A stretch of DNA of 64,000 nucleotides, taken from positions 1 to 64,000 of the forward strand of contig CANEVR010000005.1 in assembly GCA_947442505.1 (NCBI GenBank). Direction: 5' to 3'. The stretch is from Flavobacteriales bacterium. Its GTDB lineage: Bacteria > Bacteroidota > Bacteroidia > Flavobacteriales_D > Sanyastnellaceae. Made by a program: the position numbers and the translations under genes. This document shows, one piece after another, positions 33,524-43,567 of the stretch. The notes below the pieces were generated by a model. It had not been told where the DNA came from. It saw only the letters and a list, made by a program, of their open reading frames with translations, and ran no database searches. Positions within the stretch are counted from its first letter, which is position 1, and each line of letters starts with the position of its first letter.

Positions 33524-34918
33524 ATGAAGAAGTATTATTTTTTAATGTTCATGACTTGTATGAGTGCTCTGGTATTGGCCCAATCCAAAGTACAAGTGAG
33601 AATGAAAAAAGAGGTGAATGGCGTCACCGTTGTGGAAGAAAAATCATTTGAATTAAAGCCTGGACAAGACATTGAAGAAGCCTTGATTGAGAACGGCATT
33701 GACAAAAAAGGGGCAAAGGAAATTTCGATATCCATTGAACAAATCCAAAACGATGATTCGGAAGGTGAATTAAACATGTTTCCACCGATGATGGGCATGG
33801 GACAAATCCCATTTGGACCACAACACAATTTCATGGAGCCCAAAGCTTATCTGGGCGTGACGTTAAAAAACGAAGAAAATACCCCAATCATTACTGATGT
33901 TCAACCGCAATCGCCTGCTGATTTAAGTAACCTCAAGGTGGGTGATCGAATCATCAAAATTGACGATCAAAAAATGGAGAATGCGCAAGAGGTTGTGACT
34001 TATATCCAACAAAAAAAACCAGGCGATCAAATCCATGTAAAAATCAAGAGAAACAAGGAAACTTTGAAAATGACTGTCCCCTTAGAAACATTGCCTATGT
34101 CGTTTCCATCCTTTCCTTTCAATGGTCAATTCACGCCTTTGACCCTCTCTCCGTTGACCATGGACAGCTTGTTTGAATCGCCCAAAGCCTTTCTTGGCGT
34201 TGTACCCAATAACAACTTCATTGAAGAGACAGGAGTGCAGGTCGACAGTGTGCTGTACGGCTCAAGTGCCGAAAAAATGGGGGTTCAAAAGGGGGATATC
34301 ATCATTGCATTGAATGGTCACAGCATTTCCAATTTCGAGACGTTAAGGGAAATTGTGGGCCAATCCGCACCTGGAACATCCTGTGAGGCCACCATTATCC
34401 GAAACGGAAAAACCGAAATATTGTCTGGTGTTTTTGGTGCACGAAACATGATCATCAAAGACGGTTACCGCATTTACCAAAACGACAAAGGGTTGGATGA
34501 TCAAGGAAACATCAACTTGGATTTTGAATTGGATTTTCAAGGTGGGGATTTGGACAGCTTGTTCAGGCAAGATTTCGATCTGGAATTTGGAAGTAACAAA
34601 ACAGATTTGGTCATCAAAAACTTCTCAGCGGATCAACTACAAACCATGGGAGTGCAGAAAAGTTTTGGATCTTATTCTTTCTTCACCAATCCTGAAAACC
34701 AGACGTTGGAATTGAGCTTAGAAGATGATATCCCTTTTGTTTATCGTGTAATTGTTGAAGATCAAAACGAAGGTATCATCTACTCTGACGAGAAGAACAA
34801 ACCAGTGAGTTCTCTTTCAAAAAAGATTGGTTATGACAGTTGGAAAAAAGGGGAATACACGTTGAAAGTATACACCAATGATCAGCTGACCATTGCCCAA
34901 CGCCTGATTATACAATAA
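33524..34918 (+). CDS. Exported protein with two PDZ domains
   Basis: A 464-aa protein with signal peptide (MKKYYFLMFMTCMSALVLAQ). Two PDZ domains are visible at about 105-190 (KAYLGVTLKNEENTPIITDV, LKVGDRIIKIDDQKM) and 222-305 (KAFLGVVPNNNFIEETGVQV, MGVQKGDIIIALNGHSI). No protease domain is present. The last 35 residues (GYDSWKKGEYTLKVYTNDQL) resemble the final strands of secreted-protein sorting domains. The position after the sigma/anti-sigma pair suggests a periplasmic or envelope role. The 3' end overlaps the convergent yigZ-family gene by 11 bp. Confidence 0.78.
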   Translation: MKKYYFLMFMTCMSALVLAQSKVQVRMKKEVNGVTVVEEKSFELKPGQDIEEALIENGIDKKGAKEISISIEQIQNDDSEGELNMFPPMMGMGQIPFGPQHNFMEPKAYLGVTLKNEENTPIITDVQPQSPADLSNLKVGDRIIKIDDQKMENAQEVVTYIQQKKPGDQIHVKIKRNKETLKMTVPLETLPMSFPSFPFNGQFTPLTLSPLTMDSLFESPKAFLGVVPNNNFIEETGVQVDSVLYGSSAEKMGVQKGDIIIALNGHSISNFETLREIVGQSAPGTSCEATIIRNGKTEILSGVFGARNMIIKDGYRIYQNDKGLDDQGNINLDFELDFQGGDLDSLFRQDFDLEFGSNKTDLVIKNFSADQLQTMGVQKSFGSYSFFTNPENQTLELSLEDDIPFVYRVIVEDQNEGIIYSDEKNKPVSSLSKKIGYDSWKKGEYTLKVYTNDQLTIAQRLIIQ

Positions 34919-35513
34919 TCTCGCTCCATTCAAAAGACAATTCCTGATCGGTCAGCCATTGGTTGACCGTTTCTTTTTGACCCAAATTGAAAGTATAGAT
35001 CAGTTTACAGTTGTCTTCCTGTACAATATCCACTTTCTCTGCTTGCTGTTGTTTGAGGAACTGAATCAACGCTGGGAACTGCGCGTAAGTACACTGAACT
35101 TTCAAGCTTACTCTCCATTCCTTTTGAATGACGCCAGCATCTTGAATGGCTTGTTCTGCAGCTGATTTGTAGGCTTGAATCAATCCTCCCGTGCCCAGTT
35201 TTGTCCCGCCAAAGTATCGAACCACCATCACCAAACATTGGGTTAAGTCGGCCGCCAAGATGGCTCCCAGAATGGGACGACCCGCGGTGCCTGAAGGCTC
35301 GCCATCATCACTGCTCTTGGCCAAAACACCATTCTTGCCCAGACGAAAAGCCCAACAAACATGGTTGGCATCGAAATAATCCGCTTTGTATTTTTTGACA
35401 ATGGCTTTGCACTCCTCTTCACTGTTGACTTCTAGTGCAAAACCCAAATGTTTACTCGCCAGAACGCGGTGATTGGATAAACCTGGCTTGGCCAAGGTTT
35501 GATATACCTCCAT
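34908..35513 (-). CDS. YigZ/IMPACT family protein
   Basis: A 201-aa protein with an N-terminal IMPACT (UPF0029) domain: NHVCWAFRLG, SDDGEPSGTAGRPIL and VMVVRYFGGTKLGTGGLIQA are diagnostic. A C-terminal ferredoxin-like DUF1949-type region follows. The family is linked to translation regulation in eukaryotes; the bacterial role is unclear. Its start overlaps the preceding gene's stop by one base. Confidence 0.9.
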   Translation of the reverse strand: MEVYQTLAKPGLSNHRVLASKHLGFALEVNSEEECKAIVKKYKADYFDANHVCWAFRLGKNGVLAKSSDDGEPSGTAGRPILGAILAADLTQCLVMVVRYFGGTKLGTGGLIQAYKSAAEQAIQDAGVIQKEWRVSLKVQCTYAQFPALIQFLKQQQAEKVDIVQEDNCKLIYTFNLGQKETVNQWLTDQELSFEWSEIIV

Positions 35514-35911
35514 TAAGAGATGGGATTGAGAATCACACTAAATACAATGATACTGTTGGGGTCGCGATCAAAGTACAATTTGTCCAAGGCTCCCAAAATG
35601 GTATTGGCCCGGAAATAACTGGTGTGCAATTGATCATCTCCAATCAGCGTCCATTGAATGGTATAGCTGCATTCTTCCTCTTTGTGGTACTGAACATATT
35701 TCAGCATTTGACGATAACACTCCTCTGGCGAATCAGCTTCGCATGCATGAAACAAAAATCGCTGATTGTGCAGGGGATTGAACGTAATCAGCTGCAACGT
35801 GGCCTTTCCTCTGCCTTTCTTCAACTGATAACTGAGGTTCTCCTTGCCAATGGTAATATACCTTGCAATCTTGGCTTTCAGTTCTTCTATTTCATCCAAT
35901 CTTTTGGCCAT
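35513..35911 (-). CDS. Conserved hypothetical protein
   Basis: A 132-aa cytoplasmic protein with a helical start (MAKRLDEIEELKAKIARYIT) and an alpha/beta body (RFLFHACEADSPEECYRQML, SYTIQWTLIGDDQLHTSYFR). No family is recognised. It overlaps wbpM by 20 bp upstream and yigZ by 1 bp downstream, so it is translated within the operon. Confidence 0.65.
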   Translation of the reverse strand: MAKRLDEIEELKAKIARYITIGKENLSYQLKKGRGKATLQLITFNPLHNQRFLFHACEADSPEECYRQMLKYVQYHKEEECSYTIQWTLIGDDQLHTSYFRANTILGALDKLYFDRDPNSIIVFSVILNPIS

Positions 35912-37775
35912 CTTCGTCTAGTTTTTCAAATTCTGAATTGTTGCTTTTGTACTCTGGAATAAATGCCTTGAGCTTAGCCACCATAAAGTTGTTGTCTTGT
36001 AAAACAAACAACTGAATCAACTCATCTACCCAGTTCTTTACTTCATTCCAATTGTAGTCTCTTACTTTAGCAATCATGATTTTCTCATGCTTGGTTGGGA
36101 GCGTCGTCTCCTGATCACTCAGCACCTCTTCAAACAACTTTTCACCCGGGCGAAGACCAGAAAATTGAATTTCCATATCTACATCCAATTCAAATCCTGA
36201 CAATTGAATCATCTTCTTGGCCAAATCTACAATCTTCACTTTCTCTCCCATATCAAAAACAAAAATCTCTCCACCCTCCCCCATGAACCCTGCCTGCAAT
36301 ACCAATTGAACAGCCTCTGGGATGGTCATAAAAAAACGGGTGATTTCAGGATGAGTAACTTTAACTGGTCCACCCGCTTCTATTTGCTTTTTAAAAATTT
36401 TGACTACCGAACCATTGGATCCCAAAACATTTCCAAATCGTGTTGTAATAAAAGACGTTGAGACACTTCCATTTAAACTTTGCACATAAATTTCTGCAGC
36501 TCTCTTTGAAGCGCCCATCACATTGGTGGGATTTACGGCCTTATCGGTGCTCACCATAACAAACTTATCGACCTGATGCTGAACCGCCAAATCAGCCAAC
36601 ACTTTGGTTCCCCAAACATTGGTCAATATGGCCTCTGAAGGATTGTTTTCCATCAAAGGCACATGCTTGTAAGCGGCGGCATGAAATACAACGTTGGGGT
36701 GAAAGGCTTCAAACACACGGCGCATGCGGTCTTCCTTTCGCACATCACCAATCACGTATTCCACCAAACTGTTCTGCAATTCTCCTTCCAACTCAAACAG
36801 AGGGGTTTCTCCCTGATCCAATGCGATAATCTTGGATGGATGAAAGGAAATCAATTGTCGTACGATTTCCGACCCAATGCTACCCGCCGCGCCGGTTACC
36901 AGGATGATCTTTCCTTGAATCCAATGGGCCACACCCGCATTGTCTATATTGATTTCGTTGCGATCCAACAGCTCCTCAATCGCGACCTCTTTGATTTGCT
37001 TGACACTCAATTGTCCATTGACCCAATGCTGAATACTGGGTACCTCGCTGATTTTACAGGTATGATCCAAGGCCCATCTTTTCCATTGATTCTTGATTGA
37101 TTTATCCTCCTCGCCCAAGGCCAACAAAATTTCATCTACTTTACCATCCGCCAAAAGCTGATGGGCCTCCTTTTGCGCGATAATCAACATGCCCTCCACG
37201 CGATTGCTGACCCACTTTCCGCTGGGGTCTGTCCAAAATTGGATGCGTTGAATGGCGTGATCATCGGCCTTGAGGGCGCGTTTGGTCATCCGAGCCAAAT
37301 CACCGCCACCCACCAGTAGGACACGCTTTCTATCACCATTAGCATCGACAATGGCAACCTGATAACTCCACTTTACACCAGCACGAAAAACAAACAATGA
37401 GAACAATGACAATAAATAGGCGATCAATAAAATACTGACAGGCACAGCATACAGCCCGTCGACAGCCCAATATTTTCTGGAGAAACTCCATGCAAAAAGC
37501 ACCGCTACAGCACCACTCAGGGTAACAAACAACCTCAGACTATCTTGGGCACTGGTATACCGAATGATGCCTTGATAGGTTTTACCTAACAAAAAAGCCA
37601 ATCCGCATCCAGTCAACCAAAAAGGTAAAAAGGAAAGCCCCTTAATCCATTCTTCTGCGGGGGGATGAAATTCAAATCGAAGTAGATAAGCCAACAAAAA
37701 AGCAAAACAAACCCCGATGAGATCGACTGAAAAAATGATCCATCGGGGTGTTGTATTTTGAGGCAATATTCGCAT
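35892..37775 (-). CDS. Membrane nucleotide-sugar 4,6-dehydratase (WbpM/FlaA1/CapD type)
   Basis: A 627-aa protein with four N-terminal membrane helices (to about residue 130), a degenerate Rossmann domain (about 145-270, RKRVLLVGGGDLARM), then the catalytic SDR domain (about 290-590) with GAAGSIGSEIVRQ and VSTDKAVNPTNVMGASKR. Large dehydratases of this type act on UDP-GlcNAc to start QuiNAc, FucNAc or bacillosamine pathways. It is 9 bp after the thiolase gene and functions with the nucleotide-sugar genes at 51-58 kb, although it is not adjacent to them. Confidence 0.88.
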   Translation of the reverse strand: MRILPQNTTPRWIIFSVDLIGVCFAFLLAYLLRFEFHPPAEEWIKGLSFLPFWLTGCGLAFLLGKTYQGIIRYTSAQDSLRLFVTLSGAVAVLFAWSFSRKYWAVDGLYAVPVSILLIAYLLSLFSLFVFRAGVKWSYQVAIVDANGDRKRVLLVGGGDLARMTKRALKADDHAIQRIQFWTDPSGKWVSNRVEGMLIIAQKEAHQLLADGKVDEILLALGEEDKSIKNQWKRWALDHTCKISEVPSIQHWVNGQLSVKQIKEVAIEELLDRNEINIDNAGVAHWIQGKIILVTGAAGSIGSEIVRQLISFHPSKIIALDQGETPLFELEGELQNSLVEYVIGDVRKEDRMRRVFEAFHPNVVFHAAAYKHVPLMENNPSEAILTNVWGTKVLADLAVQHQVDKFVMVSTDKAVNPTNVMGASKRAAEIYVQSLNGSVSTSFITTRFGNVLGSNGSVVKIFKKQIEAGGPVKVTHPEITRFFMTIPEAVQLVLQAGFMGEGGEIFVFDMGEKVKIVDLAKKMIQLSGFELDVDMEIQFSGLRPGEKLFEEVLSDQETTLPTKHEKIMIAKVRDYNWNEVKNWVDELIQLFVLQDNNFMVAKLKAFIPEYKSNNSEFEKLDEDGQKIG

Positions 37776-37784
37776 TGACCTTTA

Positions 37785-38957
37785 TTATCTTGAAATCACC
37801 ACTGCACTGGCACCACCGCCACCGTTGCAAATGGCTGCACCACCCCACTTGGCATTGTTTTGCTTCAATACATGAATCAAGGTAACCAAGATTCTAGCAC
37901 CTGAGCATCCCAGTGGATGACCCAAAGAAACAGCACCGCCATTTACATTGACGCGTGCAGGATCTAAATTCATTTTTTGAATGTTGGCCAAACCAACAAC
38001 CGAGAATGCCTCGTTCAACTCACAATATTCCAAATCCCTCACTTCAATTCCTGCTTTGTGTGCGGCAATGGGCAATGCCAATGCTGGGGTTGTTGTAAAC
38101 CACTCTGGCGCTTGCTCTGCATCAGCATATCCTGAAACCTCCGCCAATGGGGTTAAACCCAAAGACAACATTTTTTCTTCACTCATCAAAACCAAAGCGG
38201 CTGCACCGTCATTCATGGTTGATGCATTGGCTGCTGTAACAGTGCCTTCTTTGTCAAAAGCAGGACGCAATGAAGGAATCTTATCAAAAGAAACATTCTT
38301 GTACTCCTCATCTTCAGTCACTACAACATCGCCTTTCTTTCCTTTGACCGTTACCGATACAATTTCCTCATTGAACTTCCCATCAGCCCAAGCCGCCTGT
38401 GAGCGCTTGTATGATTCAATGGCAAAGGCATCTTGATCCTCACGACTAAAATTGCATTCCTTGGCACACAATTCAGCGGCATTTCCCATGGCGTAATTGT
38501 GATACACATCCGTCAATCCGTCCTTGGCCAAGCCATCAATCATTTGGACATTGCCATACTTGTTTCCCCAACGCATGTTGGGTGAATAAAAGGGAACTTG
38601 GCTCATGCTTTCCATTCCACCAGCAATGACCACATCACTGTCTCCACATTTGATGCTCTGTGCAGCCATCATGACCGCCTTCATGCCTGAGGCACAAACC
38701 TTGTTTACTGTGGTGCACTGAACCTGATCTGGCAAACCTGCAAACTTGGCGGCTTGACGAGCAGGAGCTTGACCCAAATTGGCCTGAAGCACACTCCCCA
38801 TGATTACTTCGTTGACAATGTTAAGATCCAAACCAATTCGATCTACCGCGCCTTTGATGGCAATGGCACCCAATTGTGTTGCAGAGATGGTGGACAATGC
38901 ACCACCAAAACTTCCCAAGGGAGTTCTAACTGCTGAAACGATGAAGACTTTTTTCAT
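37785..38957 (-). CDS. Acetyl-CoA C-acetyltransferase (thiolase)
   Basis: A 390-aa thiolase. The acylated cysteine is C88 in NKVCASGMKA; GGAVSLGHPLGCSG carries the active-site His and CNGGGGASA the second Cys. The open frame extends 22 codons upstream, but MKKVFIVSAVRTP at 38957 is the family start. It condenses or cleaves acetoacetyl-CoA or 3-ketoacyl-CoA. It is the first gene of the operon with wbpM-like, hypothetical and yigZ genes; the metabolic link is not obvious. Confidence 0.92.
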   Translation of the reverse strand: MKKVFIVSAVRTPLGSFGGALSTISATQLGAIAIKGAVDRIGLDLNIVNEVIMGSVLQANLGQAPARQAAKFAGLPDQVQCTTVNKVCASGMKAVMMAAQSIKCGDSDVVIAGGMESMSQVPFYSPNMRWGNKYGNVQMIDGLAKDGLTDVYHNYAMGNAAELCAKECNFSREDQDAFAIESYKRSQAAWADGKFNEEIVSVTVKGKKGDVVVTEDEEYKNVSFDKIPSLRPAFDKEGTVTAANASTMNDGAAALVLMSEEKMLSLGLTPLAEVSGYADAEQAPEWFTTTPALALPIAAHKAGIEVRDLEYCELNEAFSVVGLANIQKMNLDPARVNVNGGAVSLGHPLGCSGARILVTLIHVLKQNNAKWGGAAICNGGGGASAVVISR

Positions 38958-39088
38958 ATCATTATAATTGGCCCAAATTTCGCAAGGATTCATCCTGATA
39001 CCAAATATTAATGCGGTTAACAAGTATTTAATAAATCAGAAGTACGGAAACCGAGTAGTGAATTAAATTTAGAATCAAATAAAAACGC

Positions 39089-42000
39089 ATGAGAAAACAT
39101 CTTTTTTTGACCATTTCCTTTTTGTTTTTTATAACAACAATTGGATTCACGCAAAAGGTTGTTAATTTCTCGACAGACAAAGAGGAATTCATCAAGCAAT
39201 TGAGTAGCTTATTCAATGAGCAACGAAAAGGTACCGGCAAAGAAATCATTGAGAAACAGTTGGAACCCATTTGGGTAAAAAACCCTGTTTTCAGTGCAGA
39301 TCAGGAAAAGAAAATCATTGAAACCTTGGATTTAATGTTGGACATGAAAGTCAAGGTTTTTCCCGATTTTGAAAAATATGTATTGTGTCTCATCAGCTTG
39401 GGAGAAAAACCCATTGCGCCAAAATCATTTGAGAATTGGACTTCCACGTTGAATGCGATTCTCAAGGACAAAAAGAACAAAAGACATTTCACTGTATTTG
39501 TAGAAACTTCATTGGAATTGTTCCGGGACAACAAAATCTACGAGTCGGAATCTGTCACTTGGAAAATCTTTGGAGGCAGTTATCTTTTTGCTTTGGATTC
39601 CGTTGCCCACATCGACTTTGAAAACATCAAGCTCTCATGCTCTAGCAAAGGTGATAGCTCCATTATCTATAAAACAAAAGGAATATACTATCCGTCAACT
39701 GCTCGATTCTCAGGAGTTGGTGGCGTAATCAATTGGAAACGTGCAGGTCTAGATCCCAACACCACCTATGCTGAGATACCAAAGTATTTTATCAAAATCA
39801 AAACCAGCTCATTCATCGTTGACTCAGCAGTCTTTTACACCACCTACTTTGATAAGCCATTGTTAGGGAAATTAACAGAAAAGATTATTGCCGGAAAAGA
39901 TGAAGAGAGCGCCAGCTATCCCAAATTTGAATCATACTCTCAGCGTTTCGAAATAGAAAACATTGTTCCAGGCATCCATTATGAAGGCGGATTTACCATG
40001 AGTGGTTCCAAGTTTAACGCTTCAGGAACTCCAGAAAATCCTGCTCAACTGGTTTTCTTGAAAGACAACAAACCATTCTGTTACATCTCCGGATTGTTCT
40101 TCGAGTTAAAGCCAGAGAGATATCTTGCGAATCACGTTCGGGTGAAGTTCATCCTCGGAAATGATTCCATCACCCACCCAGATCTGAACATGAACTTCAC
40201 CATTAAAACGCGTGAATTGGTTTTGAATAGAACTGAATTGGGTCTATCCAAAAGTCCGTATTCTGATACTTACCATCAAACCGATTTGTACTTTGAATCA
40301 CTGCGGTGGATGATTGATGACCCTATGGTTTATTTTGGGAAAGCAAAAGGGAGCACACAGGTATTTGCTGCATTTGAATCCAGTACGTATTTCTCGAAAA
40401 AACGAATGAGTTCATTGAGTGGAATCAGCAGTACCAATCCACTTCATGACATTTATGCGTCATTCAAAAAACTAAAAGTGACGCAAATGACAACGCATGA
40501 TTTGTCCTATGATACGCGCTTTGCAGAAGAGGAATGGCATGTGGTTGTAATTGACTTGGCCAACAAAGGGTTTTTAAACTACGACATTGACAAGCGCATC
40601 ATAACACCGCTTCCCAAATTGGAGAACTATATTTTGAACTACGATGGTAAAAAGGATTACGACATCTTGCAGTTCAATAGTGAGAAATCAGATGGGATCA
40701 ATGCCAAATGGAATTTGTTAAACAATGATTTTGAGCTAAAAGGAGTCAGTAAGTTTTACATCAGCGACTCTCAAAAAGTAATGGTCTACCCACGAGGGCA
40801 AGAATTAACCTTAAAGAAAAACCGAGATTTGGTATTTGACGGAATGCTCAAAGCGGGCAACCTTGAATTCAAAGGGAGTAATTATTACTTTGATTACGAT
40901 AAGTTTCAGGTGGAAATGAATAAAATTGACTCGTGTCAAATTTACATCAACGATGAAACGCAGCCCAAAGATCAATTTGGAGAATACCCAAAGATCCGGG
41001 TGAAAACCACCATTAAAGACATTACAGGTGTGCTGTACATTGATGCGCCTACCAATAAAAGTGGAGCCAATTCCAAAAAGTATCCACAATATCCTTACGT
41101 GACCACCACCAAGAATTCTTATGTTGATTGGGAGAGTCCCAACATCCAGCAGGGCAGATATCCGAAAGATAAATTCTATTACAAACTAGAACCATTTACA
41201 TTGGACTCTTTGGACAATTTTAGAACGAGCAATTTGAATTTTAAAGGTCTACTGGTTAGTGCTGGAATCTTCGAAGACATCAATGAACCCCTCATCATGA
41301 TGGGCGACAAATCACTTGGTTTCAAGAGGTCTACAGGCCCTTCCGGATACCCCTCTTACCGCGGCTTTTCCAATGTGACTGCAGATTTAACCTTGAACCA
41401 TTCTGGTCTTCAAGGAAAAGGAAAGCTCACTTATTTGGGTTCCAAAACAGAATCCGATGATTTTGTATTTCTACCCGATGAAACCAAAGGGAAAACAACT
41501 TCTTATACATTGGCTGAAAAAGCGCAAAAACCAGAAGTTCCTAAAACCAAAGTCAATGTTGCCCAATTGAATTACTACCCCAAACAAGAACGCTTGGTGG
41601 TAACCACTTTGGATGAACCCATGGAGTTTTTTGAAAAAGAAGCGACCTTGAAAGGAGCAACAACGCTAAAGCCAGAAGGGTTAAGCGGCAAAGGATCTAT
41701 GGACTTCTATGGCGCAACTTTAAAGTCTGATCACTTTAATTACGAACGTCGAAAAATAAAGGCTGATACTTCTGCACTCAATATCGCTGGAAAGGACTTG
41801 GAAACAACGCTTGCCTTCTCCACGGATAACGTAAACGCCAATGTTAACTTTGATACTAACGTTGGTAAATTCATCAGTAATACCGGGGAAAACAAGATTA
41901 CGTTCCCCATCAATCAATACATCTGTTTCATGGATGAATTCACTTGGTTCATGAAACAAGACCAACTTCAAATGACCAGTTCCAGAGAAGCCAACGTGGA

Positions 42001-43567
42001 CGTGGTCATCAATGCAGAGGAACGAAAACGATTTTCCAATTTTTATAGTATTGCCTCTGGACAAGACTCTTTGAACTTCCTTTCACGCAATGCGAATTTT
42101 GATTTAAAACGCAACATTATTCGTTGTGAAAAAATAGACCACATTGTGGTTGGAGATTCCAAGATCGTTCCTGACAGTGGAAAAGTGGTGATTGAAAAAT
42201 ATGCCAACATGCGCAAGTTGCTGAGGGCCTCTTTGGTAACCAATATCGTTACACAGTATCACAGCCTGTTCAATGCAGAATTGAAAATTGAAGGTCGATT
42301 AAAATTCAATGGATTTGCAGACATGAACTATGTAGACGAAAATGGCCAAAAACAATTGATCCATTTTGAAACAGTAAAACTAGATACAGCGTTCAGGACC
42401 ATTGCAAAAGGCGAAATTGCCGAAGATGTCGGATTTCATTTGTCCCCGCAGTTTGCATATTATGGGAAGCTTTCCTTATTGTCCACTGACAAACTCATGA
42501 ACTTTGATGGCGGTGTTAAGATTGAACATACATGTGAGGACCTTGCAAAATCTTATTTCAAATTCAACTCACCCATTGATCCATTGGATATTTACATCCC
42601 TGTTGATACATTGATCAAAGATGTCAGCTCTGTAAAATTGGGTGTGGGTATGATGGTAAAGACAGCCAGTCCCATGCAAATTTATCCAGCTTTCCTGAGC
42701 CCAAAAATGGGAACTTATGACACGCCATTGATTGAGGCCAATGGGTATTTGCACTACGATAAAAACGCCAAGAAATTTTTGATCGGAAGCAAAGCCAAAA
42801 TCATTCAACCCAAAATGCCTGGCAATCTCATTGAGCTCAATGCACAGAGCTGCGATGTTGCAGGTGACGGTAAAATTGATTTCAAGGCCCGTTATGGTTT
42901 AATACAATTGAATAATTTCGGAAGAGGAATGCTCAAGCAGAGTGACAAAGCGTTGAACATTCAAACAGCATCTGTCTTGCACTTTCCATTCGACGAAAGT
43001 GCGCTAAAGAAAATTTCAGAGGCATTGGAAAAAAATACAGAGTTGCCTCCGTTAGACATCAACAATACGCCGTTTGAGAAAGCCATTGCAGAGATAATGG
43101 GCACTGAAAAATCTGACCGTTTGATTACAGAAATTAGCTTGTCAGGACAGTTTAAAAAAGTACCCGAAGAATTGCAAAAGAACTTTGTCTTTGCCGACCT
43201 GAAGTGGGTTTGGAACGCCAACTCAGAAACCTTCCATACGACAGGTCCTATTGGTATAGCGACAATGGATAAAAAACAAATCTTCAAGTATGTAACAGGG
43301 AAAATTGAAATTGAAAAACGCAAGACAGCGGATGTCATGCGCTTCTATTTGGAAATTGACCGCGGATTGTGGTATTACTTTGAATACAAATTGGGACAGT
43401 TAACCGTTATCAGTGGTGATGCTGATTTCAATAAAATCATCACTGACCTAAAAGACGATAAAAAACAATTTGAAGAAAACAAGGTGAAATTCAACTTTCA
43501 ACTTTTGTTGACCAAAAAGAAACGTGATGATTTCAAATCCAGATTCCCTGAGGATTTTCCTCAATGA
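39089..43567 (+). CDS. Giant exported beta-rich protein of unknown function
   Basis: A 1492-aa protein with signal peptide (MRKHLFLTISFLFFITTIGFTQ) and no T9SS domain or membrane helix. A helical N-terminal region (to about 150) precedes more than 1200 residues of predominantly beta, non-repetitive sequence with LptA/OstA-like strand pairs (GLSGKGSMDFYGATLKSDHF, GLQGKGKLTYLGSKTESDDF). It probably resides in the periplasm or outer-membrane inner face. It is convergent with tamB, overlapping by 7 bp. No family is recognised by eye; an envelope lipid or protein transport role is only a guess from fold and neighbour. Confidence 0.7.
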   Translation: MRKHLFLTISFLFFITTIGFTQKVVNFSTDKEEFIKQLSSLFNEQRKGTGKEIIEKQLEPIWVKNPVFSADQEKKIIETLDLMLDMKVKVFPDFEKYVLCLISLGEKPIAPKSFENWTSTLNAILKDKKNKRHFTVFVETSLELFRDNKIYESESVTWKIFGGSYLFALDSVAHIDFENIKLSCSSKGDSSIIYKTKGIYYPSTARFSGVGGVINWKRAGLDPNTTYAEIPKYFIKIKTSSFIVDSAVFYTTYFDKPLLGKLTEKIIAGKDEESASYPKFESYSQRFEIENIVPGIHYEGGFTMSGSKFNASGTPENPAQLVFLKDNKPFCYISGLFFELKPERYLANHVRVKFILGNDSITHPDLNMNFTIKTRELVLNRTELGLSKSPYSDTYHQTDLYFESLRWMIDDPMVYFGKAKGSTQVFAAFESSTYFSKKRMSSLSGISSTNPLHDIYASFKKLKVTQMTTHDLSYDTRFAEEEWHVVVIDLANKGFLNYDIDKRIITPLPKLENYILNYDGKKDYDILQFNSEKSDGINAKWNLLNNDFELKGVSKFYISDSQKVMVYPRGQELTLKKNRDLVFDGMLKAGNLEFKGSNYYFDYDKFQVEMNKIDSCQIYINDETQPKDQFGEYPKIRVKTTIKDITGVLYIDAPTNKSGANSKKYPQYPYVTTTKNSYVDWESPNIQQGRYPKDKFYYKLEPFTLDSLDNFRTSNLNFKGLLVSAGIFEDINEPLIMMGDKSLGFKRSTGPSGYPSYRGFSNVTADLTLNHSGLQGKGKLTYLGSKTESDDFVFLPDETKGKTTSYTLAEKAQKPEVPKTKVNVAQLNYYPKQERLVVTTLDEPMEFFEKEATLKGATTLKPEGLSGKGSMDFYGATLKSDHFNYERRKIKADTSALNIAGKDLETTLAFSTDNVNANVNFDTNVGKFISNTGENKITFPINQYICFMDEFTWFMKQDQLQMTSSREANVDVVINAEERKRFSNFYSIASGQDSLNFLSRNANFDLKRNIIRCEKIDHIVVGDSKIVPDSGKVVIEKYANMRKLLRASLVTNIVTQYHSLFNAELKIEGRLKFNGFADMNYVDENGQKQLIHFETVKLDTAFRTIAKGEIAEDVGFHLSPQFAYYGKLSLLSTDKLMNFDGGVKIEHTCEDLAKSYFKFNSPIDPLDIYIPVDTLIKDVSSVKLGVGMMVKTASPMQIYPAFLSPKMGTYDTPLIEANGYLHYDKNAKKFLIGSKAKIIQPKMPGNLIELNAQSCDVAGDGKIDFKARYGLIQLNNFGRGMLKQSDKALNIQTASVLHFPFDESALKKISEALEKNTELPPLDINNTPFEKAIAEIMGTEKSDRLITEISLSGQFKKVPEELQKNFVFADLKWVWNANSETFHTTGPIGIATMDKKQIFKYVTGKIEIEKRKTADVMRFYLEIDRGLWYYFEYKLGQLTVISGDADFNKIITDLKDDKKQFEENKVKFNFQLLLTKKKRDDFKSRFPEDFPQ

